From the NCBI GenBank assembly GCA_913057175.1, contig CAJXNP010000003.1:62001-126000 (forward strand): DNA of 64,000 nucleotides, read 5' to 3'. Position 1 is the first letter of the stretch, and each line of letters begins with the position of its first letter. Below are positions 43,101 to 52,198 of the stretch, one piece after another. The DNA comes from an uncultured Cytophagales bacterium. GTDB taxonomy: Bacteria > Bacteroidota > Bacteroidia > Cytophagales > Cyclobacteriaceae. Both the position numbers and the translations under genes were made by a program. A model generated the notes under the pieces. That model searched no databases, was not told the origin of the DNA, and saw nothing but the letters and a program-made list of their open reading frames with translations.

Positions 43101-45399
43101 AAGAAGATTTCGCCTTGATGGCCGCTTTGTAATTGAGAATAATTAATTCGCTTTTTAATTCAGAAGAAATCTTTCCATCAGCGCCATTGTTCAGATGAAA
43201 CACAACGTCAAATATCTGATCCATCAATTTTTCCGGGTCAATATTCTTCAGCATCTGCTCGCCTATCTTCAGATGCAAATCGGCCCTTAGCTCCTCGGGA
43301 ACCATCGCATAAGCAGCCTGCCTGATCCTGTCATGGGCAAATTTATAGCGTGGATTTTTGTTTACCTCACTACCATCAATCCTGCTTTGCAAACGCATAT
43401 AATCAGGATTTTCATCCAATAATGAGACATATTGATCTTTTACGAGATGATATAGGTATTCCTCCACCACGTGTCTTGATTTACTACTTATAAAGCAAAG
43501 TGTCTCCAGGTCAAATGTATCACCGATACATGCTCCTAACATCAATACTTCTTTTTCATCTTCATCGAGCTTTTCAATCTTACGAATCATGAATTCCACC
43601 ACATTGTCAGTAAAATTCATTTTCTCCATACCATTCAAATCAACTTTCCAGCTACTACCGCCACCCTCCCGCTGAAAAAATATCAGCTTGTTTTCATGAA
43701 TGGCCTGAAGGAATTGATTGACAAAGAAGGGATTACCTGCCGTTTTATCATATACTATTCTGGCAAGCATTGTTCCCTGATCTTTCTCCAATAGTAAAGT
43801 TTCACAGATCAGCTCCTGTACGTGCTTCAGGGAAAGCTCATGAAGATTTATTTTGTTAATCTCAACAACGCTTTTAAGCTCATTGATTACAAGCGCCGTA
43901 GGATGGGTATCATCTACTTCATTATCCCTGTAGGCGCCAATGAAATAAAAATTATCGATCTCTTCATCACTGATAATCTTTTTCAGCAAATGAAGGGATG
44001 AGCTGTTTGCCCACTGCAGGTCATCGACAAATAAAATAAGGGGATGATCACCGGTGGCAATAGCTTTAATGAATTTTAGAAAAGTATAGTCAAATCGATT
44101 TTGAGCTTCGTTGATGCCGAGCTTATCCAGCGGTTTTTGTTCACCAATTATCAGCTCAAGATTTGGGATGAGATCTGTGAGAAGCTTTCCTTCCGAACCT
44201 AATGCTACTTTTAATGTATCCTTCCAATATTTCAACCTTTCTTCACTTTCTGATAGCATGAGGTTGACCAGGTAAGTAAGCGCCTGGACCAGGGCATGGT
44301 ACGGTATATCTTTTTGAAATTGCTCAAATTTTCCATGAATAAAATAGCCCTTCTTTTGTGTTAGTGGCTTGTAAACTTCATAGATCAGGGAAGTTTTGCC
44401 CGTTCCGGAATAACCGGTGATAAGAGAGATTTCTTTGCTCTTCCCCAGCTTGTCAATGGAGTCCAGTAAAGTTGCAACCTCTTTATCCCTTCCATATAAC
44501 TTTGAAGGGGTCAAAAACTTCTCTGAATGATCCTTTTGAGCAATTTTAAATTCCTGAATGTTTACTTTTAGTTCTGTCTGACTGTAGCAATCCACCATAT
44601 CAGACAGCACTCCCCCTGCTGTTTGATATCTGCCTTCCATATTTTTTGAAAGCAGCTTCATAACGATCTCAGAAATTACCGGAGGCGTTTCCGGGTTCGC
44701 CTCCTCCAAAGGTGTGGGTTTTACAGCCAGATGAGCATGGACGAGCTCCATAGGATCTTGTGTGGTGAATGGAAGCTTTCCTGAAAACAGCTCGTATAAA
44801 ACCACACCCAGAGAGTACAAATCCGACCGCTGGTCTACCACATGGTTGACCCGTCCGGTTTGCTCAGGAGAAATATAGGCTAACGTTCCCGCTACATAAT
44901 TGGAAACATTTTGCACATCTGTCTTGGTATTCAGTTTCGTAGCCAGACCGAAATCAATCAAATTAACTTCCTGGTTATGATTAACCAGAATGTTGTGGGA
45001 GTTTACATCCTTATGAATAATATCCTGCTGATGAACTTTTTCAATGATCTTGCAAATGGAAATGGCAACCTGAAGTCGCTCGACGAAAGGCGGTGCAACC
45101 TGCTGTATATAGTCTTTCAGGGTAAAACCTTCGACATAATCAAGTATGACAGCCGGGCTGCCTTTAACTGTTGTCTGTCCATAGGATTTTCTTACCCCTT
45201 TTATTTCAATCTCCCTTAATAATTCATATTCATTTAAGATCTGGGTGGTATAGGGATAAAAATTTCTTTCCTCCCGGATTACCTTTAATAAAACCGGACC
45301 GTTAAACTCACTCTCTTCCTGATAATATATGAGTGAATTCCGACCTTCAGCTATTTTTCTGGCCTCTTTCTCTTCCAAATGAATCACATCATTCATCAT
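40153..45399 (-). CDS. Ser/Thr kinase-ATPase-GAF-histidine kinase fusion
   Basis: This 1748-residue protein joins four modules. Residues ~10-270 are a protein kinase (K39 in LLKVI, IIHKDVNSHN near 129, DFG near 149). Residues ~315-650 are an AAA-type ATPase (GYSGTGKTSL near 333, LILFVDDLQWANSS), followed by a long helical TPR-like region. A GAF domain lies at ~1335-1490, then a coiled coil. The histidine kinase end has VVSHDLRSP with H1534, N-box LLSNAIKFSP, DSGPG and GLGLAIVK. There is no receiver domain or membrane helix, so it is a cytoplasmic multi-input sensor. It is the last gene of a three-gene operon, 8 bp after the membrane protein. The ligand is unknown. Confidence 0.93.
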   Translation of the reverse strand: MMNDVIHLEEKEARKIAEGRNSLIYYQEESEFNGPVLLKVIREERNFYPYTTQILNEYELLREIEIKGVRKSYGQTTVKGSPAVILDYVEGFTLKDYIQQVAPPFVERLQVAISICKIIEKVHQQDIIHKDVNSHNILVNHNQEVNLIDFGLATKLNTKTDVQNVSNYVAGTLAYISPEQTGRVNHVVDQRSDLYSLGVVLYELFSGKLPFTTQDPMELVHAHLAVKPTPLEEANPETPPVISEIVMKLLSKNMEGRYQTAGGVLSDMVDCYSQTELKVNIQEFKIAQKDHSEKFLTPSKLYGRDKEVATLLDSIDKLGKSKEISLITGYSGTGKTSLIYEVYKPLTQKKGYFIHGKFEQFQKDIPYHALVQALTYLVNLMLSESEERLKYWKDTLKVALGSEGKLLTDLIPNLELIIGEQKPLDKLGINEAQNRFDYTFLKFIKAIATGDHPLILFVDDLQWANSSSLHLLKKIISDEEIDNFYFIGAYRDNEVDDTHPTALVINELKSVVEINKINLHELSLKHVQELICETLLLEKDQGTMLARIVYDKTAGNPFFVNQFLQAIHENKLIFFQREGGGSSWKVDLNGMEKMNFTDNVVEFMIRKIEKLDEDEKEVLMLGACIGDTFDLETLCFISSKSRHVVEEYLYHLVKDQYVSLLDENPDYMRLQSRIDGSEVNKNPRYKFAHDRIRQAAYAMVPEELRADLHLKIGEQMLKNIDPEKLMDQIFDVVFHLNNGADGKISSELKSELIILNYKAAIKAKSSSAYQNALSLYERSIELLLPSKTVHDRELTLQLLIGAMECAYLVGDYDKMENLGIQVFKHTDSVFEKLEAYRVTIYSLIARNRYQEATNLGIEVLKNFNVHFPAHPTKFQIVVSYLKTRFVIGRKKASHFKNLPPIEDRKALAILEIILSFASAAYHVTPELFPLVIMKMLRLSLKYGSSTDLISTYAAYGILLCGIAGKMDEGYFYGTESLKMLESFPETSQAKSKTKLIFTTFINHWKDHLNQSLPLLLESYHDGLESGDQEFAAGSIFVHSYHSFLLGESLPTLLTRMKEFHRKISQLNQKSYELYSSIDIQAVVNLSSNPENPAELTGEYFDEQAFLENKDQQERRNDKTALFHFHFLKMSHHYLCENFEDAFTHSEKLKELDVAMSTPFIPHHVFYDSLIGLALCQNSESTALRRKWVKRIADNQRKLKKWKKDAPMNYSHKYLIVEAGINHIFKRDQEKAQSLFEDSIAEAIKNQYTNDLAVASELTGKFYGLIGNVNKKAEHLTKAYSAYKKWGVAIKLKKLESYAGPQEKLSANGTIVSTTYNELSGDLSMVDVSTIIKASSAISSEIKLKKLTHQLLKIVTQNAGAQSGVFILNVGDRMQVQAVIDENGQITVPASEETKNGQLYSERIIQFVKRTGKTLIIEDAQSDDRFLDDDYVKTHDCRSMLCFPIVNKKKITGFIHLENNLTTGVFNVRRVEILKLLSGQMAVSLENAMLYDSMEQKVEERTQELEQQRNELRNKNVELTNLNQEKDDLINVVSHDLRSPLNQMKGLAQLILMETKNEKVTDFSEKMIDATDRLNHMITRILDISAIDAKKIELKIEQFDAIDQINQVFDSFLPTSEEKKISLQKISNVDEGLVNLDKNFFFQILENLLSNAIKFSPIRGEVNIAVYYNEKEIKIEVKDSGPGINESDQKMLFNKFQKLSAKPTAGEKSTGLGLAIVKRYVDAMGGKIWCESVVNQGATFHVEFPVDIS

Positions 45400-45407
45400 A
45401 AAATAAT

Positions 45408-46088
45408 TTACGGGGCTATGGAATAGGCCAGCATCGCGCTACCCCAAATCCACAGTCCTTCCAATATTCCCAAACCAATTGCCAGGAAATAATTTCCCCT
45501 TTTCACCGTCATGTAAATACAAGTCGGCAGCAAAAGCGAAACCAGCGCCTCACAGATAATGATGTAGTAAGGTGCATTCCAAATCATCGAAACATTTACA
45601 TACCACCACCATCCGGCATCCCTGGCAAAATTTTCATAAAATGGAATGTACATTCCACCGGCGATTGCCATTGCTATCGAAGCAATGAAAATGCCTTTCC
45701 ATCGAATCAGCAATAAACTGTAATATCCCAGCTGAACAAATACGTTCGCCCAGGCAAATGGCATATACAGCGGCGAACTAATCACCATAGGCTCATTTCC
45801 CGGGTAAATTAAGGCGTTGATGGTTGCTACAGAATAGTGATCGGCTATTAGTTCCAATATCCCTCCGGTAAGCCCGAATGCTAGGAGTAAAAAGATTAAC
45901 CGGCTATTGGCTATTATGGCGTAGACTATGAATACAAAAAAGCACAAATAGGTAATTATTGATGCGGAAATTGGTCCGGCTTTTAATATAGAACTACCCA
46001 AAGACCAGATCATCATCATGACCTGGGTACCAACTATTAACCAGGTAGTGTTTTTACTTATGCCCCAATTAGTCGATTGATCTTCCAT
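45408..46088 (-). CDS. Polytopic membrane protein of unknown function
   Basis: The 226-residue protein has about seven membrane helices, among them TWLIVGTQVMMMIWSLG, LCFFVFIVYAIIANS and IFLLLAFGLTGGILELIAD, plus later ones around GGMYIPFYENFARDAGWWWY. Acidic and aromatic residues at the ends of helices (ELIADHY, YIPFYE) recall enzymes or sensors of lipids and carotenoids, but the resemblance is too weak to name. It lies 10 bp after the oxygenase gene and 8 bp before the kinase gene, so the three are translated from one transcript. It may present a membrane signal to the kinase; that is inference. Confidence 0.7.
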   Translation of the reverse strand: MEDQSTNWGISKNTTWLIVGTQVMMMIWSLGSSILKAGPISASIITYLCFFVFIVYAIIANSRLIFLLLAFGLTGGILELIADHYSVATINALIYPGNEPMVISSPLYMPFAWANVFVQLGYYSLLLIRWKGIFIASIAMAIAGGMYIPFYENFARDAGWWWYVNVSMIWNAPYYIIICEALVSLLLPTCIYMTVKRGNYFLAIGLGILEGLWIWGSAMLAYSIAP

Positions 46089-46098
46089 AGCTAAAAAG

Positions 46099-47406
46099 TT
46101 AATTTCTATCTTGTTTTTGTTGCCACGCGATCCTGTTCCCCCAAATATTGGGCGTCAGGAAAAATTTGTTTTGCCATTCTTCCGCAATATTCCAGTCCTT
46201 GCAAAGGGAAGGTGGAATAAAGAAGTGAATGTTTTTGCCACCGTTGTAATGTTTTAAATATCCATGCAAAAGAAGCTTGTTAAAAAGCCCTGAAGCTGCC
46301 TGAATAATTTGCGAATGGTCTTGTAAGTGGCTGATCTTTTTGGACAGGAATTTACTGATGGCCATCACCACCATTTCTTTAACCCCTGATCTTTCCGTTA
46401 CCCCAATTGTTGAGGCAAGATCAATACCGGTTGCCGCTGACATATCCTTGAAAAAGAACCACATCATGTATTCGGAGACGCCATTAAATACCGTTCCGGG
46501 CATAATGGTATCAATAAACGTGATGCACGACCGCGTAAGCTCTTCCCCTTCAAGTGATTGAGCGGATTGGTGCCGCAGGATCTTTACAGCGAGTTCCCAA
46601 TTATCTTTCTCTGTTTCGGGAAGCAATGCGGGATCTATTCCCATCAAATATCCGATTATCCTCCAGCAGTGTAAATAAGCTTCCCGCTGATCATTTGTCA
46701 GCTCTACATTCAAATTCTTGAGGCCATTGAGAATGATGGGGCCAAATGACATCAATGTCCCGGCGAGGTCCTCCTGGTTGATCGGCTCCCCAAGGACATC
46801 AACATCCCAGCCATGGGGGTTAAACTTTTCATGCTTTAGGAAGTAACGAATGGAAGCATGAATTAACCTGACTTTTTGCAACGTAATGATTCCACTTCCC
46901 CCGGGTGCCAGCCCTCCCGGAGACATGGCATTCACCACCATTTGAGCGGTCTCCATCAACCTTCTCGTCAGCGGATCCATATTACCTTTCCTGTCTGATA
47001 GTCGGCCGGTCATATAGAGGACCTTGGCTCCCTTATGACAAGTATAACACATCGGTAAAGACAGCACATTTAGCAACATAAAAATCTCCGGTCCGAAAAG
47101 GCTAAATACCATTTCCCCGGTTTTTACTTTATCGGTATTGGCCCAGGACGGAAGAACGCTTGTGCAATTAAAATAGCGAGTGATGGTTTGAAAAACCTCC
47201 TCCGGAAGGTCCCGGAACATTTCCGGGTGATAGCTTTCGTTTGTTACCAGTTTTAAGAAAACATCATTTACTTTTTCTTCATTTCCCGAAGTGATTATTT
47301 GAGTTATTACCTCATCTGCGATGGGGTCACTGTGTTTTCGCTTTTCTTCTAAAAAATCGTTGGTAATAACTTCAAGGCTAAAAGAGTTAGCATGAGAGGT
47401 AGTCAT
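46099..47406 (-). CDS. MpaB/latex-clearing-protein-like oxygenase (DUF2236)
   Basis: The 435-residue protein matches the MpaB/DUF2236 oxygenase group: MFSLFGPEIFMLLNVLSLPMC early on, the helix VRLIHASIRYFL with a histidine suited as heme ligand, then GEPINQEDLAGTLMSFG and HCWRIIGYLMGIDPALLP. Members include rubber oxygenase Lcp and MpaB, heme proteins that cleave carbon-carbon double bonds in isoprenoid chains. No signal peptide is seen. It is the first gene of the operon with the membrane protein and the giant kinase. An isoprenoid or carotenoid substrate would be consistent, but none is shown. Confidence 0.78.
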   Translation of the reverse strand: MTTSHANSFSLEVITNDFLEEKRKHSDPIADEVITQIITSGNEEKVNDVFLKLVTNESYHPEMFRDLPEEVFQTITRYFNCTSVLPSWANTDKVKTGEMVFSLFGPEIFMLLNVLSLPMCYTCHKGAKVLYMTGRLSDRKGNMDPLTRRLMETAQMVVNAMSPGGLAPGGSGIITLQKVRLIHASIRYFLKHEKFNPHGWDVDVLGEPINQEDLAGTLMSFGPIILNGLKNLNVELTNDQREAYLHCWRIIGYLMGIDPALLPETEKDNWELAVKILRHQSAQSLEGEELTRSCITFIDTIMPGTVFNGVSEYMMWFFFKDMSAATGIDLASTIGVTERSGVKEMVVMAISKFLSKKISHLQDHSQIIQAASGLFNKLLLHGYLKHYNGGKNIHFFIPPSLCKDWNIAEEWQNKFFLTPNIWGNRIAWQQKQDRN

Positions 47407-47595
47407 TCAATTAAAAAATTGTGTTTCAGTTAAGAGTGTGCTTCCGTAATCTATGCAATATTACATTTTCTTGTGTTAAAAACAGGGAGTTTTGTTAGAA
47501 AAAATAGTCTCAATACCCTAAAGAAAGTCAAAAGTCACCGGATTCGCTTGATTAAACACATTTCTATTATCTTAGGCAAAGCATAAGGACTTACT

Positions 47596-48861
47596 ATGAG
47601 CATCTCACGAAAAAAATTCATTAAGATAACAGCTGGCACAACGGCTGCCGGATTGTTTTCACCTCTCTCTTATGGGAATGGATTGAAAGGAAAGAATCCA
47701 GATGAATTGCCAAACATGACTGCTGATGCAAAGCCCATTTCTAAGGAGGAAAGAGGAAAAAGAATTACAAAAGCTCAACAACTCCTGGCTGAAAATCAAC
47801 TGGAAGCGCTGATCCTCGATTGTGGATCCTCCCTCTTGTACTTTACCGGCATTTCCTGGTGGCCAAGCGAGCGACCCATGCTTGCCATCATTCCTGTCAA
47901 TGGTGAAATCAGCTATGTCTGTCCCGCTTTTGAAGAAGGCCGGCTGAAGGAAATGATCACCATCGGAAACAAGATTTATACCTGGGAAGAAGATGAAAGC
48001 CCCTATGAACGAGTATTAGAAGCTTTGGAAAGTGCAGGCATTCGATCTGGCAAAATTGCCATGGAAGAAAGCCTTCGTTTTTTCATCCTTGACGGAATAC
48101 GTAAAGCTGCTCCGGATTTTGAATATGTGGGTGATCCGGTCACGAAATCTTGCCGGCTCATTAAATCCGATGCTGAAATCGCGCTCATGCAAAAAGCCAC
48201 AAATATTACGATGGAAGCAATCAAAACCGGTATCAGCCAGCTTCGGGAAGGCATGAGTCAACATGATGTCTCAGGTATCATCGCCAGTGCCCATGGTCGA
48301 ATGGGTGCCGTGCATGATTTTGCACTCGTTTGTTTCGCGCAAGCCTCTGCCTCTCCGCATGGCAGCATCCTTCCCCAGGAATTGAAAAAGGGCGATATCG
48401 TCTTATTTGACTGTGGTTGTCGGGTGCATGGATATTCATCGGACGTCAGCCGTACCATCGTCTTTGGCGCCAAACCGACCAAAAGGCAATTGGAGATTTG
48501 GAACCTGGAGAAAAAAGCCCAGGCAGCTGGATTTGCTGCTGTCAAATTAGGAGCCACCTGTGAAAGCGTAGATGCTGCCTCCAGAAAAGTGATCACCGAT
48601 GCCGGATTCGGCCCAGGCTATCAATTGCCAGGTCTGCCTCATCGCACCGGACACGGCATTGGCATGGATGGCCATGAATGGGGATACATTGTCAAAGGAA
48701 ACAAGCAGGAACTGCAACCAGGCATGTGCTTCAGCATTGAGCCAACCATCGCCATTCCCGGCGAATTCGGTGTGCGACTGGAAGATTGTGTGTACATGAC
48801 GGAAGAGGGTCCTAAATGGTTTTCACAGCCTAGCCCTGATATTGAGAGGCCTTTTGGTTAG
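47596..48861 (+). CDS. TAT-exported M24 aminopeptidase P-like metallopeptidase
   Basis: The 421-residue protein starts with a twin-arginine-like signal (SRKKFIKITAGTTAAGLFS). It has a creatinase-type N-terminal domain and a pita-bread M24 domain. All five metal ligands are visible: Asp in VLFDCGC (~274), Asp in YSSDVSRT (~285), His in HRTGHGIG (~353), Glu in SIEPT (~381), and Glu in RLEDC (~395). Such enzymes remove N-terminal residues before proline. Export suggests periplasmic peptide use. It is divergent from the oxygenase operon, with a 189-bp spacer. Confidence 0.9.
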   Translation: MSISRKKFIKITAGTTAAGLFSPLSYGNGLKGKNPDELPNMTADAKPISKEERGKRITKAQQLLAENQLEALILDCGSSLLYFTGISWWPSERPMLAIIPVNGEISYVCPAFEEGRLKEMITIGNKIYTWEEDESPYERVLEALESAGIRSGKIAMEESLRFFILDGIRKAAPDFEYVGDPVTKSCRLIKSDAEIALMQKATNITMEAIKTGISQLREGMSQHDVSGIIASAHGRMGAVHDFALVCFAQASASPHGSILPQELKKGDIVLFDCGCRVHGYSSDVSRTIVFGAKPTKRQLEIWNLEKKAQAAGFAAVKLGATCESVDAASRKVITDAGFGPGYQLPGLPHRTGHGIGMDGHEWGYIVKGNKQELQPGMCFSIEPTIAIPGEFGVRLEDCVYMTEEGPKWFSQPSPDIERPFG

Positions 48862-48988
48862 AGATGGATAAGAAAGATTGTAATCTTACTTTTGAATAAT
48901 TTATCAAGCATCCATGCATTGTAACTATTATGTTTATAAAGTTGCTATTGAAGCAAAATTGCTGTATATTTAAAGCAAATCTGTTTGA

Positions 48989-49501
48989 ATGACAATAAAA
49001 AACAAAGAAACATCACGTAATACCAGAAGGTATAAGCCCACAAAAAGTATAAAAAGAGCAAAGGTAAGAAAATCAAAAAGCCCTAAGTGGCGCATTATAG
49101 TTGACAATGGAGAATATGTTTGGGCTACTAGAATGGATAGGGTGAAAATTATTAGGGAAGGGCTTCCTTATGAATCTTTTGAAATAATAAGTAAAAGAGC
49201 TGATTTACCTGTAAAACAGGTATTAAACCTATTTGGCATTCCTCAAACTACTTATAACAAGAAAAAAAGAGATAAAGATTTACTTGGCGGAAGAGATAGC
49301 GAATTGGTTCTTGTCCTGACTGAGTTACTGGATTTTGGATTAGAAGTATTTAACAATGAAGCGGAAAAGTTTCAACGTTGGTTAAAAAAACCAAATATCT
49401 CATTAGGTGGTGCAACTCCAAATAGTCTTTTTGATTCGTTAACAGGTATTCAGGAAGTCAGAAATAGCCTCAACAGAATGGAATATGGGAATTTGGCCTG
49501 A
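48989..49501 (+). CDS. Xre/MbcA/ParS-type antitoxin (DUF2384)
   Basis: The 170-residue protein has a basic N-terminal extension, an HTH-like middle (SKRADLPVKQVLNLFGIPQTT), and a C-terminal MbcA/ParS toxin-binding domain with the signature FQRWLKKPNISLGGATPN and SLTGIQEVRNSLNRMEYG. Antitoxins of this type insert their C terminus into the active site of RES toxins and repress the operon. Its TGA overlaps the ATG of the RES gene by one base. Confident assignment. Confidence 0.9.
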   Translation: MTIKNKETSRNTRRYKPTKSIKRAKVRKSKSPKWRIIVDNGEYVWATRMDRVKIIREGLPYESFEIISKRADLPVKQVLNLFGIPQTTYNKKKRDKDLLGGRDSELVLVLTELLDFGLEVFNNEAEKFQRWLKKPNISLGGATPNSLFDSLTGIQEVRNSLNRMEYGNLA

Positions 49502-49980
49502 TGAGGGTTTATAGAATTGAAAGAGAAAAATATCTGGACACCACATTGAATGGCATAGGTGCTGCTCTTACTGAAGGATATCGCTGGAATAGTCTTAACA
49601 CTTATTTGGTTTACACTGCAGAATCCCGGGCACTTGCAACTTTAGAAGTATCTGCTCATTTAGATCTGAGTGAAGATTTACCAACTGACAGGTATTATGT
49701 GGAAATAGATATTCCTGATGAAATTGAAATTTTTGAATTAAGAATTGAAGATCTGCCAAAAAACTGGAATGCTAAACCTCCAATTCTTGAAACACAATAC
49801 ATAGGTGATGATTTTGTCAAAGAGAATAGAGCGGCAGTCTTAAAAGTACCAAGCTGTATTATTCCAGTCGAATTCAACTATCTAATCAATCCTAATCATC
49901 CAAGCACAAGAAAAATCACTATAATTTCAAAAATGCCACTAGTTTTCGATCAAAGATTTAAACAAGCAAAGCAAAAATAG
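49501..49980 (+). CDS. RES-domain toxin (NAD-degrading)
   Basis: The 159-residue protein matches RES toxins, which cleave NAD+ in the cytoplasm. The namesake residues are present: Arg in VYRIEREKYL near residue 5, Glu in RALATLEVSAHLDL near 50, and Ser in KVPSCIIPVEFNYLINPNHP near 118-120. The start overlaps the antitoxin stop by one base, so translation is coupled. The length is normal and all key residues are intact; activity is likely. Confidence 0.9.
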   Translation: MRVYRIEREKYLDTTLNGIGAALTEGYRWNSLNTYLVYTAESRALATLEVSAHLDLSEDLPTDRYYVEIDIPDEIEIFELRIEDLPKNWNAKPPILETQYIGDDFVKENRAAVLKVPSCIIPVEFNYLINPNHPSTRKITIISKMPLVFDQRFKQAKQK

Positions 49981-50081
49981 TTTGATGTTTTTGTACAAGA
50001 GCTAATATTGCATAACTAATATAGCTAAAGACATCACAGCTAAAATGTCTAAGGCCAACCCATTCATATTTTTATGCAAAT

Positions 50082-50588
50082 ATGAAACAATTTAACAACT
50101 TCTTAATTCTATTAATAATCATCAATTCGGGTGCTTTTGCACAAAACTCAAAAAGAACAACCAAAAAACTCTACAATCCATCAGATGATGCCCAAGTCAT
50201 GATCGACCAGGCGGTGCAACAAGCTGCCAGTACAGGCAAGCATGTATTTCTGCAAATCGGCGGTAACTGGTGCAAGTGGTGCATCCTATTTGACAACAAG
50301 GTACAATCCAATGACACCCTACGAACAGTGATGGAAGAAAACTATGTCGTTTATCATGTCAATTACAGCAAAGAAAACCGGAACGAGGAGGTACTGGCGT
50401 CATTGGATTATCCGCAACGTTTTGGATTTCCCGTATTCGTGATTTTAGACAGCCATGGAAATCGCATTCATACCCAAAACAGTGTTTACCTGGAGGAAGG
50501 AGAAGGACATAGTGCCAAAAAGATACTCGGATTTTTAAACGACTGGTCACCGGGAGCTTTGGATCCTGAAAATTATATAAAGAAATGA
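50082..50588 (+). CDS. Secreted thioredoxin-like protein
   Basis: The 168-residue protein has a signal peptide (LILLIIINSGAFAQN). Its thioredoxin fold contains the redox site WCKWC in QIGGNWCKWCILFDN, a later cis-proline region (FPVFVILDSHGN), and helices on both sides. The CKWC centre and N-terminal export suggest a periplasmic thiol oxidoreductase, as in the DUF255/thioredoxin-7 type. It starts about 100 bp after the RES toxin and is probably independent of it. Substrate unknown. Confidence 0.85.
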   Translation: MKQFNNFLILLIIINSGAFAQNSKRTTKKLYNPSDDAQVMIDQAVQQAASTGKHVFLQIGGNWCKWCILFDNKVQSNDTLRTVMEENYVVYHVNYSKENRNEEVLASLDYPQRFGFPVFVILDSHGNRIHTQNSVYLEEGEGHSAKKILGFLNDWSPGALDPENYIKK

Positions 50589-50730
50589 TGGTGCTTCACT
50601 TAAAGAATATACCTCTCTTTAAAAATTAATCAGAATCAGTGAACGTACTTTCAAAAATGTCCACTATTCTTTAACCCTCATCACAATTAACTCTTAGCAC
50701 TGAGACAAATTGAAATTTATGTTTCAAATC

Positions 50731-50872
50731 TAGTGTTGTGTCAAGTATGGTCTTACGTATTTGCAAAAAGTCGAATTTTTTTAAAAACACACCCCCTTCG
50801 CCCCTCTCGAGAGGGGAATATAGGTTAACTTTTTGCAAACCTAAGCGTCATTGTATGCTTGACACTACACTA
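50731..50872. repeat. 142-bp inverted-repeat element between convergent genes
   Basis: Arms at 50731-50770 and 50829-50872 are imperfect inverted repeats; both ends read TAGTGT-x-GTGTCAAG on their own strand and both inner ends read TTTGCAAAAAG. A perfect 16-bp palindrome CCCCTCTCGAGAGGGG (50801-50816) sits in the middle. The element nearly fills the gap between the thioredoxin and TolC stops. It is MITE-like. Confidence 0.6.
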
Positions 50873-50879
50873 GTCTGCA

Positions 50880-52163
50880 TTACATATTCCCCGTAACCCG
50901 ATTGTATTCTGCAAGGGCGGTGAAGTAATTTAATCGCGATTCGAGGACGGAATTATAGGCTGACAACCAACTGAACTGAGCGTCCAGCAATTCAATAATA
51001 GGCGACAGCCCTTCCAGGTACCTGTCTTCGATCAATTCCACATTTTCCCTGGCCTTTTCCAACGAGGCTTCGGTTAAGGTTATTCTGGCAATGGATTCAT
51101 CTAACTGGTAATAGGCAGTGGAGACTTCCAGGGATATCTGGTCCTGCAAATCCTCCAGTTCCAAAAGGGATGATTCATAGTTGAATTGTTGAACATTTAC
51201 TTCGTGATGTCTTTTTCCCCATTGGATTAATGGCATAGAAATACTTGCGAATGCGGCCGTGTTGAAAATAGGATCCGGATCCAACAGATCGGTATTGGGT
51301 GCACCCCAAACAGGTTTAACGTTTAATGATATCTGTGGAGAGTAATTAGACTTTACAAGACTGATGTTGTTCTCACTGATACTGACCATATCTTTTTTAA
51401 TGGATACTTCCGGCCGTTCAATCATCACCTGGTCCATTGTTTCCATCGTTGGCAATGAATAATCATTGTAAATCGCATCACTTTCGACCGTTATCTCCTG
51501 ATTTATTTCATATCCAACAATCCTGTTTAATTCCATCAGGCTTATTTGATGGATTGTCCGGCTTTTATGAATTAATAGTTCAGCTTCATTCTGTTTTACT
51601 TCTGTCATCAGTAGATCATTTCTAGGTACCAGTCCGGTTTCAACTTTATCACTGACTACTTGTACCAATTCATCCAACAGGTCTTTGTATTGAATGGTCA
51701 CATTGTGTACTTCCTTTGACCAGGTTGCTTTCCAATAAGCAAGTTCTGTTTGGAAAAGCAATGCATCTGTTGTGAGTGCCAGGTTGTTGCCTGCAATGCT
51801 TTCTTCAATTTTGGCATTCTCCGAATTTAACTGAACCCGACCACCTGAGTACAGGTTTTGTGAAAACAACACACCAACATCGTACAGATGCTCGGTACCG
51901 GTAAACTTTTCACCTTCAAGATCGATCGACATAGGATCCGCCAGGTATTTGTAACCAGCATCTGCAGAGATCGACGGATAAAGATCACGAGTCTTGGCTT
52001 TAGCATTTGCTTGCGAGCTTTTTACCTGGTTATCAGCGATCTTAACCTTTGCATTGTTTTCAACGGCTAATTGTCGGCACATTTCAAGGGACAATGTTTC
52101 TTGTCCATGGACTTCCAGATTAAGAAGGTACAATAGGGCTAATGTTAAAATTCTGTATTTCAT
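50880..52163 (-). CDS. TolC-family outer-membrane efflux protein
   Basis: The 427-residue protein has a signal peptide (LALLYLLNLEVHGQ). It contains the two repeated helical-hairpin halves of TolC: LSLEMCRQLAVENNAKVKIAD and YPSISADAGYKY in the first half, and YSPQISLNVKP and AYYQLDESIARI in the second, with long heptad-like helices. It forms the outer-membrane exit duct of a tripartite efflux pump. It is the last gene of the operon, 35 bp after the RND pump gene. Length and pattern are normal. Confidence 0.92.
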   Translation of the reverse strand: MKYRILTLALLYLLNLEVHGQETLSLEMCRQLAVENNAKVKIADNQVKSSQANAKAKTRDLYPSISADAGYKYLADPMSIDLEGEKFTGTEHLYDVGVLFSQNLYSGGRVQLNSENAKIEESIAGNNLALTTDALLFQTELAYWKATWSKEVHNVTIQYKDLLDELVQVVSDKVETGLVPRNDLLMTEVKQNEAELLIHKSRTIHQISLMELNRIVGYEINQEITVESDAIYNDYSLPTMETMDQVMIERPEVSIKKDMVSISENNISLVKSNYSPQISLNVKPVWGAPNTDLLDPDPIFNTAAFASISMPLIQWGKRHHEVNVQQFNYESSLLELEDLQDQISLEVSTAYYQLDESIARITLTEASLEKARENVELIEDRYLEGLSPIIELLDAQFSWLSAYNSVLESRLNYFTALAEYNRVTGNM

Positions 52164-52198
52164 AATACAATGATTAGAGACTTTGATATTTGGAGAAA

